A stretch of 64,000 nucleotides of DNA from JBJMQS01 sp045802605 (GCA_045802605.1 JBJMQS010000066.1:242052-306051); one strand, 5' to 3'; positions 37,193-46,734 are shown, numbered from the stretch's first letter. A program made the numbers and translations. Notes: a model not told the origin generated them from the letters alone.

Positions 37193-37232
37193 AACCGCCC
37201 TCAACGAACTGTTGAGGGCGGTTTCGTTTTTT
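37193..37232 (+). terminator. Rho-independent terminator of the dockerin-like gene
   Basis: A perfect 13-bp stem (AACCGCCCTCAAC / GTTGAGGGCGGTT) with a 5-nt loop is followed by TCGTTTTTT. It starts 7 bp after the stop. On the opposite strand the same hairpin follows the PhnD-like gene with a poorer T-run, so it may be bidirectional. Confidence 0.93.
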
Positions 37233-37247
37233 AACGTGATCAACTCT

Positions 37248-38153
37248 TTATCGCTGAGTTACGACCCAGGGCGGCGGGTAGGCCTTCAGAATCTCGGCCA
37301 TGACCTGATCGTAATTGCCCGGGACCGGTTCAAATTGCTGGATCTTCATAAGTCCCATTAGCTGCGAGCCGTATAGGCTCTTGTGGGCCGTCGCCATGCC
37401 GTCTTGGAACCGTTGCAATTCCAAGGGCGTGAGGCCACCCGTCTTGTAGGCGATCACGCTGGCGGGAAAGGCCTCGGACGTTTGCACGATCTTGAGCTTG
37501 GCATAGCGACCCGGCTTGCGGCGCTCATAAGTTTGCAGGCTCGCCATATCTGTGACCGCAGCACATGACACGCCATCGACGACATCGTCCAATGCGTCTT
37601 CCACGGTCTTCGGGGTCGGTATCTCCGCGAAATGTTCTTCCATGCGCCGGCCACAGCGGCGGCACTGCCGGGAGATGTAAAGCCGGCTATGTTCTCGGGT
37701 ACTGGTCGGAATGGCGACCGTTTTGCCTTGCAATTGTTCGACACTATTGCACTGGCAGTCCTTGGCCACCACGACGACGGCTTTCAAGCTACCGGGGTTC
37801 ACGGCGGCGAGCATGAGCGGCTGCAAGTCCGGCTCTTTGAGCTTCATCCAGGCAAACTCAAAACCGTGGAATGCCCCAAGCTGGAGCTCGCCATTCATCA
37901 CCTTCTGGCGCATGTCGTCTGGTGAATCGACTTGTGTCAGCTCACCCTTCATGCCGGTCTGCGATTCAACCAAGCCTGAAAAGGTTCCCGAAAGCGCACT
38001 GAAGACGCCCGGTTTCACGTCTCGGAACATGCTCTTGAGCATGCCGATCTTGACCAACGGACGGGTGCCTTGGCCTTCGGCCACGCTAACCGTGCAGAGA
38101 GAAACCCCTGCTATAAGAAGCAGGAGTTTGGCAAAGAATCGGTTCATGTTCAC
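37248..38153 (-). CDS. PhnD/PhnS-like periplasmic substrate-binding protein
   Basis: The 301-residue protein has a signal peptide (MNMNRFFAKLLLLIAGVSLCTVSVAEGQG) and the PhnD-type fold: VKIGMLKSMF, LTQVDSPDDMRQKVMNGEL, GFEFAWMKLKEPDLQPL, KTVAIPTSTREHSR and VCSAAVTDMASL-type segments. The family binds phosphonate, phosphite or other small anions. No ABC permease or ATPase gene is adjacent. Instead it lies 33 bp behind a TolC-like gene. The CRRC pair (about residue 166) is unusual for the family. Confidence 0.87.
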   Translation of the reverse strand: MNMNRFFAKLLLLIAGVSLCTVSVAEGQGTRPLVKIGMLKSMFRDVKPGVFSALSGTFSGLVESQTGMKGELTQVDSPDDMRQKVMNGELQLGAFHGFEFAWMKLKEPDLQPLMLAAVNPGSLKAVVVVAKDCQCNSVEQLQGKTVAIPTSTREHSRLYISRQCRRCGRRMEEHFAEIPTPKTVEDALDDVVDGVSCAAVTDMASLQTYERRKPGRYAKLKIVQTSEAFPASVIAYKTGGLTPLELQRFQDGMATAHKSLYGSQLMGLMKIQQFEPVPGNYDQVMAEILKAYPPPWVVTQR

Positions 38154-38186
38154 AGCGCCTTGAGTGAGTCGGGCGGGGTGTGGCGA

Positions 38187-39530
38187 TCATGGTTTCGGGG
38201 CGTCGGACAGACAGGCGTTGAAGCCGCCGGCGGTGATGCGCTCGAGACCGGCGAGCGCGAGCACTTGCTGGAACGCGGCTTCGTAGTAAGCGGCAGTAGC
38301 CTGGCCCGAGAGAATATCAGTCGAGAGAATCTCGCCTTCCTTGATGCGAGCGCCCTGATTGGCGTCTTCGCGCGTCTGCCGGGCCAATCGGCGAGCGGTC
38401 GTGGCGGCCCCGCGGGATGACCCCACCTTCTCGTGCGCCTCAAGCCATTTCAGGTAACCGTCTTCAGCTTCCAGCGAAATGAGCTCGCGCGTCTTGGCGA
38501 CGACTGCGTCGGCGCGATCACTGTAGGCCTCTGCCAAACGCATGCGGGTATCGCGCTTGCCGGCTAGCATCACAGGCATTTCCGGCCCGATGGCACCCGG
38601 CCGATACTCCCCGTTGCGGATGCCTGGCGGGACTGATTGAGCGTGGATGTCGGTTGCCGCTGCGAACGTGTGAGCCGTTGGCCGCAAGAAATGCCGGCCT
38701 TGGGCATCGATCTCGAGGCGGAAGACTTGTGACGCGAGGAGCACTTGGACCAACTCACCGCGACGACCCAACGCCAAGTTAACGATGTCGCACTTTTCGG
38801 GAATGATTTCCGGCTCGGGCAATCGAACGTCGGCGAGTTGGAAGGACGAGCACTCCAAACTGATGCCCATGGCTTCCCGCAACGCGGCGGTGGCACGCTC
38901 AGAGCCGTGTTCGGCATCAACGCGCTTGGCTTTGGCCAGGCCCAGATAGATATCCAAACGATCGAGCGTGCCTTGATTGATGTCGCGATCAGAGCCGGCT
39001 TTGATGATTCGGCTCACCAGATCACGGTAGAAATTCAGGTTGTCCACAACTTCAGTGGTAACGTCCTGCTGCATCCGGGCGTAAATGGCCGTAAAGTAAG
39101 TTCGAGTGACGGCGTAGGTCGTCTCGCACTCGGTTTGCATCAGCAGGGCATTGGCGGCGCTCACGCCGCGGAGCGACTGTTGCTTGCGAATCTTCAGATC
39201 GCGCACGAGCAGCCCGGCGAATGGCGAGGTGTTCGCCAATGAGTCGCGATTGATCTGCTTCGCATGGAGGCTCGCGCGAGCTGCATCAAGAGCGGGCTGC
39301 TTCTCAAACGCAATGCGGATGCAATCGCAAAGCGCGTAAACTGGAGTGGTGTCCGGAGCGACCGCGGGGGCATTGCCACCGGCGGGCGGAGCGGGCAGAT
39401 GTTCCGCAGGTGCTTGGGCGGACAAGTACGCCGTGCCGCCCAATGACGCGGCCACTGAGCAGGCCCAGAGCCAACGACTGCCAAAACGACGATTCAAGTT
39501 GTAACTTTGAAGTGACATGGGCATCCTCAT
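38187..39530 (-). CDS. TolC-like outer-membrane efflux protein
   Basis: This 447-residue protein has an N-terminal signal (up to about LSAQA) and a Pro/Ala-rich linker. A long helical region with LCDCIRIAFEKQPALDAARASLHAK follows, and then the outer-membrane factor repeats with coiled-coil stretches (LDRLDIYLGLAKAKRVDAEHG, YLKWLEAHEKVGSS). It probably forms a trimeric outer-membrane channel. The three Met codons near the start are in frame. It is the upstream partner of the PhnD-like gene. Confidence 0.85.
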   Translation of the reverse strand: MRMPMSLQSYNLNRRFGSRWLWACSVAASLGGTAYLSAQAPAEHLPAPPAGGNAPAVAPDTTPVYALCDCIRIAFEKQPALDAARASLHAKQINRDSLANTSPFAGLLVRDLKIRKQQSLRGVSAANALLMQTECETTYAVTRTYFTAIYARMQQDVTTEVVDNLNFYRDLVSRIIKAGSDRDINQGTLDRLDIYLGLAKAKRVDAEHGSERATAALREAMGISLECSSFQLADVRLPEPEIIPEKCDIVNLALGRRGELVQVLLASQVFRLEIDAQGRHFLRPTAHTFAAATDIHAQSVPPGIRNGEYRPGAIGPEMPVMLAGKRDTRMRLAEAYSDRADAVVAKTRELISLEAEDGYLKWLEAHEKVGSSRGAATTARRLARQTREDANQGARIKEGEILSTDILSGQATAAYYEAAFQQVLALAGLERITAGGFNACLSDAPKP

Positions 39531-39687
39531 TCAGCGAATCGCAATCCCTGATCCAGCCGGAACCTCGGCCGTAGGAGATTTCGACAGCAGGCGTCGAATC
39601 GCTCTACGAATGCCGGAAAGTGATATGAGATTCCCAAGTGAAATGTCCGGCTTCATCCGACGAGACGGGTTGTAACGGCGGGCCACG

Positions 39688-41178
39688 ATGTTTGAGACGA
39701 TGGAATTCCTGACTCCGGCGGTGGTTCGGGCGTTACGGCTGGCGCAACGGATTGCTGCAACGGAACGTGCTACCGCCGTAGCGCCCCGACATTTGGCGAC
39801 CGCACTGCTTGGCGGGGAACCAGAAGGTCTCGCCGCAACCTCCGCCGCACGCAACGGTTATCAGTCCGACGCAGTTCTAATGCAGGTGGAACCACTCGAC
39901 GCCAATATCACACCAATCGACGTCCTAAGCCGTGACGTGTTGGCCGCTCTACGCGACGCCAGGCAGATCGCGAGCGAGGTGACCGGGGAAATCTTGCTGT
40001 GCGTGCTGATGGATAAAGAGCTGGAATTGCTGGATTTACTTAAGTCCGGCGGACTTGATGTCGCGGCATTTCGCAAGGCAGTATTCAGCACCAATCTCGA
40101 ACCAATCACCGTGATTGAGCCGCTGCACATTTCAGCAAGCTCTGATGCGAGTGCCACTGCTCGGATCCTCGATGCCAACATCAATCGAGCGCGAGAAGCG
40201 GCCCGAGTTCTCGAAGACTATGCCCGGTTTTGTCTCAATGACGCTATGCTCTCGCGCACATGTAAGACAATGCGTCATGAATTGCGCGATTTGTCGACAG
40301 ACTTCGGCCTGGCACCACTTTCGGGGCGAGACACGCCGCACGACGTCGGTACCGCGTTTTCCACCGAGGGGGAGTTCCGTCGCGCCGATATTCATTCCGT
40401 TGTGATAGCCAACGCGAAGCGCCTTCAGGAAGCGCTTCGCAGTCTGGAAGAGTTCGGCAAAGTTATCGATGCCCAGGTAGCGCAGCGAATCAAGGGCCTT
40501 CGTTATCAGAGCTACGCGGTCGAATCCGCATTTGCCGGCGTAGCCCAAGGTCGCAAATATCTGGCTGACGTAAGGCTCTATTGGCTCTTCACCGGCGCTT
40601 CATGCCGAATTTCGCCAGAGCTCGCCGTTCGTGAAGCAGTCGCCGGCGGCGTGCAAATGATCCAGCTGCGCGAGAAATCCCTAACTGATACGCAGTTGCT
40701 AGTTCGCGCTCGTGAAATGAGGCGATGGACCCGAGAACTCCAGGTTCCATTCATCGTGAACGACCGGCCGGACATTGCTCGGCTCGCCGACGCAGACGGC
40801 GTACATCTCGGCCAAGACGACTTACCGGTCGCGGCCGCGCGATCGATGCTTGGCCCTGACGCCATCATCGGTGTCAGCACGCATGCTATGGAGCAAGTTC
40901 ATCGGGCTGTGCGCGACGGCGCGAATTACATCGGCGTCGGCCCGACGTTTTCGTCATCGACAAAAGACTTCCGGGAACTGGCCGGATTAGAATTTGTCAG
41001 TCAGGTGGCAGCAGAAACAAGCTTACCAGCGTTTGTGTTGGGGGGCGTGACGCCGAAAAATCTGCCAGATGTAATTGCAGCCGGCGGACGCCGCATCGCG
41101 GTCAGTGCGGCGATATCCACTAGCGAACATCCTAGGGCGACGGCGTTGACCCTGGCCAACGCACTGGCAAATTCGTGA
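39688..41178 (+). CDS. thiE: Clp_N-like / ThiD2 / ThiE three-domain thiamine protein
   Basis: The 496-residue protein has three parts. Residues 1-132 look like a Clp N-terminal (Clp-R) repeat pair (FLTPAVVRALRLAQRIAATE, APRHLATALLGGEPEG, then a second half). Residues about 155-285 match ThiD2, an HMP-phosphate kinase type (RILDANINRAREAARVLEDYARF, LRSLEEFGKVI). Residues about 295-496 are ThiE thiamine phosphate synthase (IQLREKSL, FIVNDRPDIA, VHLGQDDLP, GVSTHAMEQ, YIGVGPTFSSSTKD). The ThiE catalytic segments appear intact. ATG 39717 is an alternative start that would shorten the first domain. It is 37 bp upstream of recQ. Confidence 0.9.
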   Translation: MFETMEFLTPAVVRALRLAQRIAATERATAVAPRHLATALLGGEPEGLAATSAARNGYQSDAVLMQVEPLDANITPIDVLSRDVLAALRDARQIASEVTGEILLCVLMDKELELLDLLKSGGLDVAAFRKAVFSTNLEPITVIEPLHISASSDASATARILDANINRAREAARVLEDYARFCLNDAMLSRTCKTMRHELRDLSTDFGLAPLSGRDTPHDVGTAFSTEGEFRRADIHSVVIANAKRLQEALRSLEEFGKVIDAQVAQRIKGLRYQSYAVESAFAGVAQGRKYLADVRLYWLFTGASCRISPELAVREAVAGGVQMIQLREKSLTDTQLLVRAREMRRWTRELQVPFIVNDRPDIARLADADGVHLGQDDLPVAAARSMLGPDAIIGVSTHAMEQVHRAVRDGANYIGVGPTFSSSTKDFRELAGLEFVSQVAAETSLPAFVLGGVTPKNLPDVIAAGGRRIAVSAAISTSEHPRATALTLANALANS

Positions 41179-41215
41179 ATTATTTCCAGAGTGCCTCACC
41201 CCCAATCCGACCACC

Positions 41216-43465
41216 TTGCGAGAATATTGTTTGTCCGCGAACCTCTGGCCCAACCTGCTGAATCTCATTCGCACGCATTGGGGCATCCAAGAGTTGCGGC
41301 CGTTGCAAGAGCCCGCGCTGCGGGCCGCACTCAGCGGACGAGATTCGCTAGTTGTGCTTCCCACAGGTGCAGGCAAATCATTGTGCTTCCAAGCTCCTGC
41401 ATTAGTTCGAGATGGATTGACTCTCGTGGTCTCGCCGTTAATCGCCTTGATGAAAGGTCAGGTCGATGGCCTCCAGACAGTGGGAATTGCCGCGCGGCAT
41501 TTCGACAGTTCACTGGACGAAGTCCAGCGATCGGTCGTCATGGATGAAATGCGGGGCGGGAAGCTCAAACTTCTTTATGTTTCACCCGAGCGCATGGCAT
41601 TGCCCGGTTTTCGAACGCTTTTGCGCAACATTGGCTTGGCCGCAATCGCCGTGGACGAGGCTCATTGCATTAGCCATTGGGGCCATGACTTTCGGCCCGA
41701 ATATCGCCAATTAGGCGAGCTAAGAACTTGGTTCCCGGACGTCCCATTGCATGCCTACACGGCCACCGCCACTGAACGAGTCCGCACCGACATTTCGACG
41801 CAACTTGGACTTCGCCAGCCTGAGATTCTTGTCGGCGACTTTGATCGAGCCAATCTCACCTATCGAGTAATTTCCCGACAAAAGAAAGTTGAACAGCAGT
41901 TGCTCGAGATTCTCGCTCGTCATCAGGGATCAGCCGGCATCATTTACGTAATGCGTAGAGCTGATGCCGAGGGCTGGTCGGCTGAACTCCGCCAGCAGGG
42001 CATCAAGGCGGTCGGGTATCACGCCGGAATGCCGACTGAAGAACGCAAGAAAGCTCAGGATGCTTTCCTCAATGAAGATGCGGATGTGGTAGTCGCCACC
42101 GTGGCGTTCGGCATGGGAATCGATCGCTCGGACGTGCGTTTTATTGTTCACTTGGGAATGCCCAAGTCACTGGAGCAGTACCAACAAGAAGCAGGACGTG
42201 CAGGCCGTGATGGACTTCCGAGTGAATGTGTATTGCTCTACTCACCGGGTGATAGCGCCGCGTGGAAACGCATGTTGGATCAAAGCGTCGCCGAAGCCAA
42301 CCCTCCGCTTGATCCTGAATTTCTCGAATCATCTCTGCGACATTTGCAAGCAATCCAGCAGTATTGCCGCGGTTTTGCGTGCCGCCATCAGTCATTGGTG
42401 CAGTACTTCGGCCAAACATATCCCGACAAATCTTGCGGCGCGTGCGATGTCTGCCTGGCCGCAATCGCGGCCGATGGCGATTCACTGGCCACGGCTCAGA
42501 AAATCCTGTCGTGTGTGGCACGCGTCAAAGAATCATTTGGAGCCAAGCAAATCATCGACATTCTCCGCGGCCGGCTGACGGCGAAGGTACAAAAGTTCAA
42601 CCACCAACAGCTTTCCACGTTTGGCTTGCTGGCTGATGCATCTGAAGCTGCGCTACGCACTTGGATCGATCAATTGCTCGGCCAGCAACTGTTAGAGCAA
42701 ACCAATGTCGGCACCTTTCCAGTGCTCACGTTGAATCCCGCATCATGGGAGGTGATGCGCGGCAAGCGACAAGTGACGCTCGTGGCGCCGAAAGCCGAAC
42801 AATCCGTTGCGAAACAAAGTGCCGAGGAGGAAAGCTGGGAAGGCGTAGACACGGACTTGTTCAACGCCCTCCGGCAAGAACGCAAACGCGCGGCCGACGA
42901 ACAGCACGTGCCGCCATATTTGATATTCAACGACGTCACGCTGCGTGATCTTGCTCGGGTTCGACCCTCGAATCTAGAAGGAATGCTTCGCGTCACTGGC
43001 ATCGGCGCGTTCAAGCTCGAACGTTACGGTGAGAGCTTCTTTCAATTGATGGAGAGCCATTGCCGTAAGCGAGCTTTGAGCCGAGACAATTTCTCCGGAA
43101 AAACGGGAGCCCCGACTCGTGAATATCGCCGGCCGAATTTGAATGCCCTTGCGACATTCGAATTGTTTCAAGAGGGCCGCTCGATCGACGACGTCATGCA
43201 ACACACCGATCGCGCCAGAAGCACAATCGTGGGATACCTGGCCGAGTTCATCGAGCGCGAGAAGCCAGAATCTATCGAGACGTGGGTCAGCCCTGAAACT
43301 TATGCTCGCGTCGAGGCCGCCTCGGCTGAGGTGAGCCTGGGTCCGTTGAAACCCATCTTCGACCGACTCGAGGGCCAAGTTCCGTACGACGCGATCCGGT
43401 TGGTGGTGAGTCATCTGCTGACCCGACAGGAAGCGGGCACGCCAGCCGTTAAGGCCCCATTTTGA
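41216..43465 (+). CDS. recQ: ATP-dependent DNA helicase RecQ
   Basis: The 749-residue protein has Walker A PTGAGKS, DEAHCISHWGHDFRPEY, the domain 2 motif IIYVMRRADAEGWS, GMGIDRSDVRFIVHLGMP and QEAGRAGRDG. Zinc-binding cysteines (CRGFACR, CGACDVC) follow, then a winged RQC region, an HRDC domain (about residues 550-625) and a further C-terminal helix-turn-helix with FELFQEGRSIDDVMQHTDRARSTIVGYL. It unwinds DNA in 3'-5' direction in recombination and repair. The TTG start is weak. Another in-frame TTG lies a few codons in. Confidence 0.94.
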   Translation: MREYCLSANLWPNLLNLIRTHWGIQELRPLQEPALRAALSGRDSLVVLPTGAGKSLCFQAPALVRDGLTLVVSPLIALMKGQVDGLQTVGIAARHFDSSLDEVQRSVVMDEMRGGKLKLLYVSPERMALPGFRTLLRNIGLAAIAVDEAHCISHWGHDFRPEYRQLGELRTWFPDVPLHAYTATATERVRTDISTQLGLRQPEILVGDFDRANLTYRVISRQKKVEQQLLEILARHQGSAGIIYVMRRADAEGWSAELRQQGIKAVGYHAGMPTEERKKAQDAFLNEDADVVVATVAFGMGIDRSDVRFIVHLGMPKSLEQYQQEAGRAGRDGLPSECVLLYSPGDSAAWKRMLDQSVAEANPPLDPEFLESSLRHLQAIQQYCRGFACRHQSLVQYFGQTYPDKSCGACDVCLAAIAADGDSLATAQKILSCVARVKESFGAKQIIDILRGRLTAKVQKFNHQQLSTFGLLADASEAALRTWIDQLLGQQLLEQTNVGTFPVLTLNPASWEVMRGKRQVTLVAPKAEQSVAKQSAEEESWEGVDTDLFNALRQERKRAADEQHVPPYLIFNDVTLRDLARVRPSNLEGMLRVTGIGAFKLERYGESFFQLMESHCRKRALSRDNFSGKTGAPTREYRRPNLNALATFELFQEGRSIDDVMQHTDRARSTIVGYLAEFIEREKPESIETWVSPETYARVEAASAEVSLGPLKPIFDRLEGQVPYDAIRLVVSHLLTRQEAGTPAVKAPF

Positions 43466-43619
43466 GTTGACGGGCGCCTATTTTTCCTATTCCCCGCAAC
43501 CCGCACTCCCGGAACAACCCGAGTAAAGAACCACGGCGCGCTGGCCGATGAAAGAAATGAAGAATTTTTATTTAAGCTAGTCGCGGCGTTCGGACGCCAC
43601 CCGTCGGGCCAAAGCACAT

Positions 43620-44867
43620 ATGGTTCAGTACCTGCTTTTGAGCCTGGCTCTCGGCGTCGGTCAAACCGAGCCTCCGCCCACCGAACAGAAACCGGCCCCG
43701 GCCGTCGCCGTCTCGGAAACGCCAGCTCCGAATCCGGTACCGCCACCTCCACCCGCGCCCGCTCCTCCTCCGGATCGTTGGCTCCTGATGCAAACGTTGC
43801 AGGGAACTTGGCCCGGATGGCTGCTCGACGGCAATCGCATTCAGATTTACGGCTGGAACGATGGATCATTTACAGCGAGTTCCGCCGCGCAAGAAAACCT
43901 GCCGCTCGGCTTGAACTACCGCGCGAACGAGTTCCTGGAACAACAGACGTGGCTACGGATCGAACGCACCGTTGTGACGACAGGCACTTCGGAACCCACA
44001 TTTGGCTTTCGCTCCGACACGATTGTAGGAAGTGATTATCGTTTCACGCTGCCGCGTGGAATCTTTAACCGACAATTAACTGACGGCCAAGACGGTGGTC
44101 CGAACGAATATGGAATCGATCCACTTCAGTTCTATGTCGAAGGCTATTTCCCGACGATTGGCCGCGGGCTTGATGTCAAAGTGGGCCGCATTAATTGTCA
44201 ATTCGGCGCCGAACTGACCGAGGCCATCGGCAACCCATTCCCGTCTCACTCTTACACATACTTTTACAACCCCTTCACACATACCGGCGTCGTCGCCACT
44301 CAACAACTCACGCCGGAGTGGTCTGTGCAAGCCGGCGCGGTGATGGGACCGGATGTGTTCTTTGACACGGCAGCCAGTCCTTACGGAATGTTCAGTGTGA
44401 AATGGGCGCCGCCGAACGGACGGGACAGCATTCTTGTGTCCACTCTGCTGGGCTCGGGCCGATACGATGTCGGCGAGCAGTTTAATAACCCCAATCTCGT
44501 GGATCTCGTTTACACGCACCAATTCAACCCCGTATTGAATTACACTTTCGAAGGCCTGTTCGGATACGAGAACAATGTGCCCGGCATCGGCACGGCGACT
44601 TGGTTTGGACTCGTCCAGTACCTCAACTGCAAATTCACTCCGCGTCTGAGTGGTGGGACACGTCTGGAATTCTTCGATGACGTGGATGGGAACCGAACCG
44701 GGTTTCCCGGACTCTATACATCAGCGGCGGCCTGTCTGAACTTCAAGCCGCTGCACTCACTGATTATTCGTCCGGAAATACGCTTCGATGTTAATTGCGA
44801 CTCACGCCCGTTTGAAGATAAACACGGACTGTTGACCGCGGTGATCGACGTCATCCGGCGTTGGTAG
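43620..44867 (+). CDS. Outer-membrane beta-barrel (BBP2/OmpL-like) protein
   Basis: The 415-residue protein has a short signal (MVQYLLLSLALGVG) and a long Pro-rich segment of about 40 residues (PVPPPPPAPAPPPD). A barrel follows with alternating hydrophobic strands and many aromatic residues (WPGWLLDGNRIQIYGWNDGSF, ELTEAIGNPFPSHSYTYFYN, GVVATQQLTPEWSVQAGAVM). It ends in an aromatic residue (RRW). It resembles planctomycete BBP2-type porins, probably forming pores. The next gene follows 26 bp after the stop. Confidence 0.85.
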   Translation: MVQYLLLSLALGVGQTEPPPTEQKPAPAVAVSETPAPNPVPPPPPAPAPPPDRWLLMQTLQGTWPGWLLDGNRIQIYGWNDGSFTASSAAQENLPLGLNYRANEFLEQQTWLRIERTVVTTGTSEPTFGFRSDTIVGSDYRFTLPRGIFNRQLTDGQDGGPNEYGIDPLQFYVEGYFPTIGRGLDVKVGRINCQFGAELTEAIGNPFPSHSYTYFYNPFTHTGVVATQQLTPEWSVQAGAVMGPDVFFDTAASPYGMFSVKWAPPNGRDSILVSTLLGSGRYDVGEQFNNPNLVDLVYTHQFNPVLNYTFEGLFGYENNVPGIGTATWFGLVQYLNCKFTPRLSGGTRLEFFDDVDGNRTGFPGLYTSAAACLNFKPLHSLIIRPEIRFDVNCDSRPFEDKHGLLTAVIDVIRRW

Positions 44868-44893
44868 CTGCGAAAAGAGGAGGATGGATCGCC

Positions 44894-45640
44894 ATGAAGA
44901 TTGTTTTGGCCACACTGTTGGCCGCGAGCCTGCCGCTCGCTTTTGTGTCGGCCGAGGTCATCCTCGCGCCGCCAGTCACGATTAGCCTCTCGGCACGGCA
45001 CGGCCACGTCGTCCCGGCCAAACAAGGCTTTTGCCACACTGGTGGGGGCAACATCGATGTCGTGCAACCTGGCCCCGACGTCGTCATTATCACGATGAGT
45101 GGCGTTGCGGTGGCCGGCGGGCACCCGTGCAAGGACTCCATCGCCGCTATGAATTTTGAGTTGGAGCAGTGCTTCGACGTGGCGTTCGCCAACCCGTCGA
45201 TGACCAAAGCGAAGCTGACCTTGGAGGGGCGAGTCGTCGGTGCTCTTCGCAGTCACAAGAATGGCGGCGGCTCGGCTCAAGAAGGGCCCGGCCTGGCGAC
45301 GATCGTTTGCGGCAACAATGCGATCTCCACATTGGCGACGGATCCGCATTCCGTCTCGTGTGGCAACAGCCTTTCCGTCAATTGTCGCACCGCGCCGGTG
45401 TCGATCGTCGTGACTGGCGGCCGTGCCACGCTGCACCAGTCATGGAATGTCTCGGCGAATAACCCGCAGTCGATTCTGCCGTGTAAAGCGGCGTCAGCCG
45501 AGTTCGCGCCGGATCCGGCCCTCGATCCATTGTGGATCAGTTATTGGGAGCCTTTCCACGGCGCGATCAAGAAGGATTTCGGCTTCCAAGTGATCATGAA
45601 AGTGGAACCCGACAACACGCCAACGCCGGCCGTCCGGTAA
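44894..45640 (+). CDS. Secreted protein of unknown function
   Basis: The protein is 248 residues from ATG 44894 (AGGAGGATGG ribosome site). It has a signal peptide (MKIVLATLLAASLPLAFVSA). The mature part is beta-rich and contains five or more cysteines, including HPCKDSIAAM, EQCFDVAF, TIVCGNN and LSVNCRTAPV, which may form disulfides. The family is not recognised. It is 26 bp behind the barrel gene and possibly cotranscribed. Confidence 0.75.
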   Translation: MKIVLATLLAASLPLAFVSAEVILAPPVTISLSARHGHVVPAKQGFCHTGGGNIDVVQPGPDVVIITMSGVAVAGGHPCKDSIAAMNFELEQCFDVAFANPSMTKAKLTLEGRVVGALRSHKNGGGSAQEGPGLATIVCGNNAISTLATDPHSVSCGNSLSVNCRTAPVSIVVTGGRATLHQSWNVSANNPQSILPCKAASAEFAPDPALDPLWISYWEPFHGAIKKDFGFQVIMKVEPDNTPTPAVR

Positions 45641-45684
45641 ACAAAATGCGGTAGTGCCTTGACAATTCCCAGTCTCCTGATTAC

Positions 45685-45699
45685 CTTTGCAGTGCAAAG
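45685..45699. promoter_or_regulatory. Palindromic operator-like site CTTTGC-N3-GCAAAG
   Basis: A perfect 6-bp inverted repeat with a 3-nt centre lies 14 bp before ATG 45714. It overlaps the position expected for a -10 box behind TTGACA at 45659-45664. The same motif with one mismatch (CTTTGC-N3-ACAAAG) occurs at 46735, before the IspH fusion gene. The adjacent winged-helix gene is a plausible binding protein. Confidence 0.6.
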
Positions 45700-45713
45700 T
45701 AAGCGAGGGGCTT

Positions 45714-46337
45714 ATGGAGTTGCGGGAGGCGCTGGCCGAGATCGCGGACATTCGGCTCCGGATGGCCGAATCGGAATTGTTCCGTGGTTATCGGTCGCTG
45801 CCGATTGCGTTTTCGGGGTTGCTCGCCTGCTTGGCCGCGGTGCTACAGCCGATTTGGATCGACGGTCCGCACACGCAGGTCACCCAATATTGCATTCTGT
45901 GGATGGGAATCGCCACTTTGAGCGTGGCGACGGCCGGCGCGACCATGATGGTCCGCGATTACCTGGGCGGCGAGTCGCAAACCCGGGGCTTCACTTGGCT
46001 GGCGCTGAGTCAGCTCGCCCCGCCGCTCGTCGTCGGTGCGATTCTCACCGTTATCATTGCCCGTGATTTGCCGCAAGCCGTTGTAATTTTGCCAGGCCTT
46101 TGGCAGATGTTATTCGCGTGTGGTCTGTTCGCATCGTGGCGCCTTTTGCCACGGGCTGCTTTTGGTGTTGCTCTGTTTTATCTCGCGAGTGGAATCGTTT
46201 CACTCGCACTGGCCCGGACGGAGTGGGCGTTGCATCAGTTGGTGATGGGTGTGCCGTTCGGCATTGGTCAGTTTTACGCCGCCGCTGTGATGTACTGGAA
46301 TTTGGAACGCCGCGATGAAACCACAGAAGTCGAGTGA
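45714..46337 (+). CDS. Multi-span membrane protein, partner of winged-helix regulator
   Basis: The protein is 207 residues from ATG 45714 (AGCGAGGGGC upstream; an earlier ATG in frame is less likely). The N-terminus is polar and helical (MELREALAEIADIRLRMAES). About five hydrophobic segments follow (SLPIAFSGLLACLAAVL; LWMGIATLSVATAGATMM; LAPPLVVGAILTVII; WQMLFACGLFASW; ALFYLASGIVSLALA). The function is unknown. The end overlaps the downstream regulator start by 23 bp, so the two are coupled. Confidence 0.8.
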   Translation: MELREALAEIADIRLRMAESELFRGYRSLPIAFSGLLACLAAVLQPIWIDGPHTQVTQYCILWMGIATLSVATAGATMMVRDYLGGESQTRGFTWLALSQLAPPLVVGAILTVIIARDLPQAVVILPGLWQMLFACGLFASWRLLPRAAFGVALFYLASGIVSLALARTEWALHQLVMGVPFGIGQFYAAAVMYWNLERRDETTEVE

Positions 46338-46695
46338 CGACCCCGGCCGTTATGCGTACGACGGCCTTGACCGCGTCATCCACGAGAAAGCCCGCCTGGG
46401 GATTCTCACGTCGTTGGCTACGCACGCCAAAGGCCTGCGCTTCAATGATTTGAAAGCTCTCTGCTCGCTCACCGATGGCAACCTCAATCGCCACTTGCAA
46501 GCTCTGCAGGAAGCCGGCCTCGTAGATGTTCAGAAAGACGGGGCGGGTCGCAACCAAACAACCACCTGCAAGATTACTCCCGTCGGCCGGCGTCGCTTTG
46601 CCGAATATCTGCGCGTGTTGGAACAAGTGGTGGGTGATGCGGTTCGCGCCGCGGATGCACCGGTCAAAACTAAGCCTGCCTGGAATCCCACCTAA
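46315..46695 (+). CDS. Winged-helix transcriptional regulator
   Basis: The 126-residue protein has a winged-helix DNA-binding domain (about residues 15-105). The recognition region is LRFNDLKALCSLTDGNLNRHLQALQEAGLV, and the wing is VQKDGAGRNQTTTCKITPVGRRRF. This is the compact PadR/ArsR-like form (PF13601 type). No metal or ligand domain is visible. It overlaps the membrane-protein gene. It lies 70 bp before ispH, and both upstream regions share a palindrome it may bind. Confidence 0.85.
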   Translation: MKPQKSSDDPGRYAYDGLDRVIHEKARLGILTSLATHAKGLRFNDLKALCSLTDGNLNRHLQALQEAGLVDVQKDGAGRNQTTTCKITPVGRRRFAEYLRVLEQVVGDAVRAADAPVKTKPAWNPT

Positions 46696-46734
46696 TCGAG
46701 TGCTTCCCTGCCCTCGTTTTCGCTCGCCCTTTTA

